A DNA stretch of 64,000 nt. It comes from Lacrimispora xylanisolvens (GTDB lineage: Bacteria; Bacillota; Clostridia; Lachnospirales; Lachnospiraceae). The translations under genes and the position numbers were made by a program. Below, piece after piece: positions 60,455 to 64,000 of the stretch (position 1 is its first letter; the number at the start of each line of letters is the position of its first letter). The stretch covers positions 62,001-126,000 of the forward strand of contig NZ_PTJA01000010.1 in NCBI RefSeq assembly GCF_002934545.1, given 5' to 3'. The notes beneath the pieces were generated by a model, which saw only the letters and a list, made by a program, of their open reading frames with translations, had not been told where the DNA came from and ran no database searches.

Positions 60455-61909
60455 TTAGTTGTTTCTATGCATCATAACAGCCTCAAGACCCTGATTTTTC
60501 AGATTCTCGTGCACCATTCTGGAATCGGCCTTGCCAAGAAGTAAATCCCTTGCCTTTTTGGCCTCTCCCTCACTCTTATGCTTGCTTGGGCCTCCTACGC
60601 AGCCGCCCACACAGGCCATTCCTTCCACGAAGTCTGCAGGAAGCTTTCCAACCTTTAGAAGCATCAGCGCTTTCTTGCATTCCGCAGCACCGTTGCACTT
60701 CATGACCTCAATCTCTGTATTTTCTCCTGATTCCTTGAGACATTCTAATACAGCAGCGGTAACTCCGCCTCCATTGCCAAACCGCTTTCCAAAAATAGAA
60801 CCTGCCTGATATGTATTCTCCTCCGGCTCCAGCTCTACTCCCTTGGCCACCATCATGGCATGAGCCTCTCCAAGGGTTAACACGTAATCCGCATTTCCCT
60901 TCACATTCAGATCCAGAGCTTCACTTTTTTTGGCAATACAGGGTCCAATAAAGACAGCGATGGTTTCCGGATCTTTCTCCTTCAGCATTCGTGATACCGC
61001 GCACATGGGAGAAACCGTTGTGGACATATTCTCCAAAAGCATGGGGTAATGCTGCTTTATCATATTTACAAATGCCGGACAGCAGGAAGTAGTCATCTTC
61101 TTCCCTTCCTTATAAGCCTCTGCCCATTCTGCAGCTTCTGCGGCAGCTGTTAAGTCTCCCCCAAGGGCAACCTCAACCATATCTTCAAATCCGATCTTCT
61201 TAAGCGCTGTTCTCCAGCTTGCCATGGTGATATCCGCTCCATACTGACCCTCTGTTGCAGGCGCCACCATAGCCACTACCTTTTTCCCAGCCTTAATCAG
61301 ATTAATTACGTCTACCATAAAGGTTTTTGATCCAATTGCGCCAAATGGGCAACTGTGAATGCATGCCCCGCACTGAATACATTTACTCTCATCGATTACA
61401 ACGATTCCGTTATCATCCATGGTAATTGCATCTACCGGACAGCTTCTTTTACAGGGTCGTGTTAAATCTGCGATAGCATTATAAGGACATGCCTGAGAAC
61501 ATTTTCCGCATTCCTTACATTTGTCAGGATCGATATGGGCCCGGTCGTGCCCCATGGTAATGGCTCCGAAATTACAGGAATTCTGGCAGGCCTTGCCCAT
61601 ACAGAGCTGGCAGTTATCTGTCACTACATATCTGGCAATGGGGCATCCCTCACAGGCAGAATTAATTACCTGCACTACATTTTTAGTGTCTCTGCCACTG
61701 GGACAGAACCCCTCTGCCAGCCTGACTCTCTCTCTGATAATTTCCCTCTCCCTGTAAATACAGCACCGAAACTGTGCCTTTGGCCCCTGAATCATATGAT
61801 AGGGAATCTCATCCCTTTTCTGTTCCAATGTACCTTCCCAGGCAAGCTTCGCCACTTCATTTAAAACCTGATGCTTGATGCGAAGTAAGGTTGCATCATT
61901 CGTTACCAT
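60455..61909 (-). CDS. [FeFe] hydrogenase, group B type
   Basis: A protein of 484 residues. The N-terminal 90 residues are followed by CEGCPIARYVVTDNCQLCMG, CKECGKCSQACPYNAI, PCKRSCPVDAI and CIQCGACIHSCPFGAI clusters, then TTSCCPAFVNM, IGPCIAKKSEA and EGMACVGGCVGGP, the three H-cluster loops with all cysteines including the proton-relay one. Unlike HydA it lacks the NuoG-like 2Fe-2S domain. ATG 61909 follows AAGGAGG. It is transcribed after SpoIIE-like and HydS genes, so its activity may be tied to that signalling unit. Confidence 0.87.
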   Translation of the reverse strand: MVTNDATLLRIKHQVLNEVAKLAWEGTLEQKRDEIPYHMIQGPKAQFRCCIYREREIIRERVRLAEGFCPSGRDTKNVVQVINSACEGCPIARYVVTDNCQLCMGKACQNSCNFGAITMGHDRAHIDPDKCKECGKCSQACPYNAIADLTRPCKRSCPVDAITMDDNGIVVIDESKCIQCGACIHSCPFGAIGSKTFMVDVINLIKAGKKVVAMVAPATEGQYGADITMASWRTALKKIGFEDMVEVALGGDLTAAAEAAEWAEAYKEGKKMTTSCCPAFVNMIKQHYPMLLENMSTTVSPMCAVSRMLKEKDPETIAVFIGPCIAKKSEALDLNVKGNADYVLTLGEAHAMMVAKGVELEPEENTYQAGSIFGKRFGNGGGVTAAVLECLKESGENTEIEVMKCNGAAECKKALMLLKVGKLPADFVEGMACVGGCVGGPSKHKSEGEAKKARDLLLGKADSRMVHENLKNQGLEAVMMHRNN

Positions 61910-61960
61910 ATCGTTCCTCCTTGAAGCTTCCACAAAATGTGGCTGTGTGAATATTCTCTA

Positions 61961-63142
61961 TTAATAATAAGCAACTGTAACCGTCTTCCCCATCTCTTCC
62001 ACCGCATGCTTCAACTGCTCTACAAGATTTTGCCGGATTCCCAAATCAAAGGGAAGCCCCGGATTCTGGTAAGCGCTGTTAATCGCTTTTCCCACATACA
62101 GTTTTAATTCCGTACAGTCCTCAATAATCATCTTTGCTACCATGGATGCGCCGTTTGGTTTATCCAGTTCCAGGAAAAATTCCTCCGTTACTGATTCATT
62201 TTTAACATACCGCTTTAAGAGTTTTAAAACACGGTTTAAAGTCAATACCCCTTCTGTGACAAGTTCAATGCCGTCAATGTAAGCCACTGGCGGTAAATCC
62301 GGATCGTTATACTCCAGGGATACCGTCAGCTTCTTATCCATGGTCCTGGAAACAATATTGGCACTGGTTCCTCCGCAGACAATCCTCTTGGTGGTATCAT
62401 CTCCGGATAAGAAATCCGTTACCATACAAACATCATCTTCCGGGTCCTTTGGCGGTCCTGTCATTAAATGAACCGGTTTGCTGTCTATGATCCGCATAAC
62501 AGCAACGGTTGTATCATCTCCGGGCCGGTACTGGTAAAGTTCATCACACGCTCTGCATAACGCATTGGCCAGACGAACAGCCGATATGGTCATACGATAC
62601 TGTTTTACCGCATAAGCAGCCACATCTTCCCAGAGCCAGCCAAAATTTAAAAGCTGCCCTACACCTGCATGAATGGTTCCGTCACTAAGCAGAATCAAAG
62701 CATCTCCTTTTTTTACCCGGAACCGGTATTCATTAATTTTCTTATCCCGTATCACCCGCATGCTGTGTGGAATGGGAACCAGACTCCCGTCCCGGATAAA
62801 GATACAGCCCGGGTTATCAAACTCCACCAGATAGGCATCTCCATTGTGGAATACCTGAAGTATACTGAAGGTAGAATATGCAATCTGTCTCACCTGACAG
62901 ACAGGAAGGGTCTCTACAATGGTCTCCACACACTCTTCCAGGGTTGCACCGTTTAAAAACATGGTGCCCAGTATCTTGGAAGTCATGGTTGCCAGTATGT
63001 TTGCCTTTACTCCACTTCCCATACCGTCGGCAAGGATCATAATATTGGAGTCATCCGTATGAAGGAGCTCCACCTTATCCCCACAAAGTACTTCACTGAA
63101 TTTATTTAAGCTTTTATAAGCAACGTCGACGGTAACTCCCAT
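61961..63142 (-). CDS. SpoIIE-type PP2C serine phosphatase
   Basis: A protein of 393 residues. The PP2C metal/catalytic motifs are clear: MILADGMGSGVKANI, FDNPGCIFI, ALILLSDGTIHAG, PGDDTTVAVM; residues beyond 235 form an unassigned C-terminal region. This family dephosphorylates STAS antagonists in partner-switch systems. Its start overlaps the upstream sensor's stop by 1 bp (TAATG), so the two are translationally coupled. No STAS protein is seen in the window. Confidence 0.88.
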   Translation of the reverse strand: MGVTVDVAYKSLNKFSEVLCGDKVELLHTDDSNIMILADGMGSGVKANILATMTSKILGTMFLNGATLEECVETIVETLPVCQVRQIAYSTFSILQVFHNGDAYLVEFDNPGCIFIRDGSLVPIPHSMRVIRDKKINEYRFRVKKGDALILLSDGTIHAGVGQLLNFGWLWEDVAAYAVKQYRMTISAVRLANALCRACDELYQYRPGDDTTVAVMRIIDSKPVHLMTGPPKDPEDDVCMVTDFLSGDDTTKRIVCGGTSANIVSRTMDKKLTVSLEYNDPDLPPVAYIDGIELVTEGVLTLNRVLKLLKRYVKNESVTEEFFLELDKPNGASMVAKMIIEDCTELKLYVGKAINSAYQNPGLPFDLGIRQNLVEQLKHAVEEMGKTVTVAYY

Positions 63143-64000
63143 TATTTAACCTCGCTTTCGCTGCCCTCATCTAACAGAGACTTGCACAGCTTGGTCAGTG
63201 TGGTTTTCGTTTCTGCCGTAGTCTCTCCCAGAAGCCCTGCGATTTCCTGGGCCACCATCATCTGCTTATGAATTACCTTCTGAGCCAGATCAATGGTTTC
63301 TAACTTCTTTTCATACTCCTGTCTGGCCTGTTCTTCTTCCTTTGTAATATCAATAAACGTAGCCAGCACCACATCTTCCTTGTTTACATAAACAATGTTC
63401 TGGAGAGTAGAAATTCTGTATTCTCCATATGTTACCTTTTTTCCATGAATTTTCTGATGGGTATCATACACCCACTGAAAATCAGTGGTATCAATCAATT
63501 CATACAGATACATGGTTAAAGCTTCCTGTCTGGTCTTGCCAAAATACTTTTCACCAACTGCAGAATATTCCAGAATCTTCATCTCCTTATCAACAATAAG
63601 TACAATGTTGGGAGACGTCTCCATAACAAGATTGGATAAAGATTCTGCCTTTTCATGCATAAACGGGATGCACATATTTAATTCCGCTTTTTTCTGTATA
63701 ACAGCTACGGCCTTCTCTCTGCATGTGGAATAACCGCATGCTCCGCAGTTTAGTTCATCTTCTGGTCTTGTCTTTCCCGTCTTCTTCAAAATCTCCTGGA
63801 TCTGGGCTTCCGTAGGAACAATATCCCTGGGAGCACGGTTTAAGAAACGCTTTCCAAAGGTAAGGGAATCAAAGATTTCCTGGATCTCTTCATCGGGAAC
63901 CCCGTCTTTTTCAATGGTTTCTTCCATATCCAGCTTTATCCTGAATCTGGACACATGTTCATGATCTGCAGCAGGACCCTTGATACAGCCGCCTGAACAC
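63142..64000 (-). CDS. PAS-containing sensory [FeFe] hydrogenase (HydS type), partial
   Basis: The frame is open to the right edge, so only 285 C-terminal residues are seen. The first visible residues, CSGGCIKGPAADHEH, are the end of the third H-cluster loop. Then come a 4Fe-4S module (LNCGACGYSTCREKAVAVIQ), a PAS domain (about NIVLIVDKEMKILEYSAVGE to VVLATFIDIT) and a helical C-terminus. This is the layout of HydS sensors from clostridia, thought to read H2 and pass a signal on. The downstream gene is a coupled SpoIIE-type phosphatase, a likely output. No kinase domain follows. Confidence 0.82.
   Translation of the reverse strand, partial: CSGGCIKGPAADHEHVSRFRIKLDMEETIEKDGVPDEEIQEIFDSLTFGKRFLNRAPRDIVPTEAQIQEILKKTGKTRPEDELNCGACGYSTCREKAVAVIQKKAELNMCIPFMHEKAESLSNLVMETSPNIVLIVDKEMKILEYSAVGEKYFGKTRQEALTMYLYELIDTTDFQWVYDTHQKIHGKKVTYGEYRISTLQNIVYVNKEDVVLATFIDITKEEEQARQEYEKKLETIDLAQKVIHKQMMVAQEIAGLLGETTAETKTTLTKLCKSLLDEGSESEVK

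Overview
The window looks like a chromosomal segment of an anaerobic, endospore-forming Lachnospiraceae-type Firmicute. Grounds: purine-rich AGGAGG ribosome sites before nearly every gene, a CotF-type coat protein, SpoIIE/RsbW-like regulators, several [FeFe] hydrogenases, and citrate fermentation genes. The citrate trait brings Lacrimispora (Clostridium sphenoides group) to mind, but that genus guess is inference only. No rRNA, tRNA or CRISPR array was found.

Layout. 0-6.4 kb: a HAD-type hydrolase cut by the left edge, an AraC regulator, a membrane diguanylate cyclase, a decayed GH28 pectinase behind an intact-looking promoter/cre, and a beta-carbonic anhydrase. 6.4-15.6 kb: a citrate module, comprising a CitMHS transporter, a hybrid histidine kinase and divergent OmpR-type regulator, and the citrate lyase operon citD-E-F-G-C. 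15.6-22 kb: a three-gene iron-sulfur/flavin redox operon behind a MerR-type promoter with a 19-bp spacer, its MerR gene, and citX, the cit gene missing from the main operon. 22-25 kb: a MATE pump, a small beta-flower protein and DAHP synthase.

25-40 kb is an accessory island on the minus strand. It runs VgrG-like spike, small helical protein, two related small proteins (possible Eag-type chaperones), second VgrG-like spike, two unknown proteins, then a 1671-residue PAAR-like/Rhs toxin with a predicted PD-(D/E)XK nuclease tip and its immunity candidate. Downstream lie an ablated second immunity copy, a decayed IS66 element, a toxin-tail fragment and a membrane-anchored protein, as in Rhs loci that store displaced toxin/immunity pairs. 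No sheath, tube or baseplate genes are present.

40-51 kb holds housekeeping and metabolic genes: a phosphosite-less HPr-like protein, uppP, ung, hisF/hisH, a divergent Sir2-like protein, a DUF4430/ECF S-component pair, an RlmI-type methyltransferase, a PucR regulator with an old-yellow-enzyme reductase, and a polysaccharide deacetylase.

51-64 kb is a dense H2-metabolism and H2-signalling locus. A minus-strand operon (DRTGG, RsbW-like ATPase, [FeFe]-hydrogenase-like sensor, DRTGG, PHP phosphoesterase) diverges from a HydCBA-type bifurcating hydrogenase operon that also carries an ATPase gene. After two small coat genes comes a second minus-strand operon: PAS-containing sensory hydrogenase (cut by the right edge), SpoIIE-type phosphatase and group B hydrogenase. 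Four hydrogenase homologues interleaved with kinase/phosphatase parts make this, together with the MerR redox operon and the VgrG-Rhs cassette, the most interesting content.
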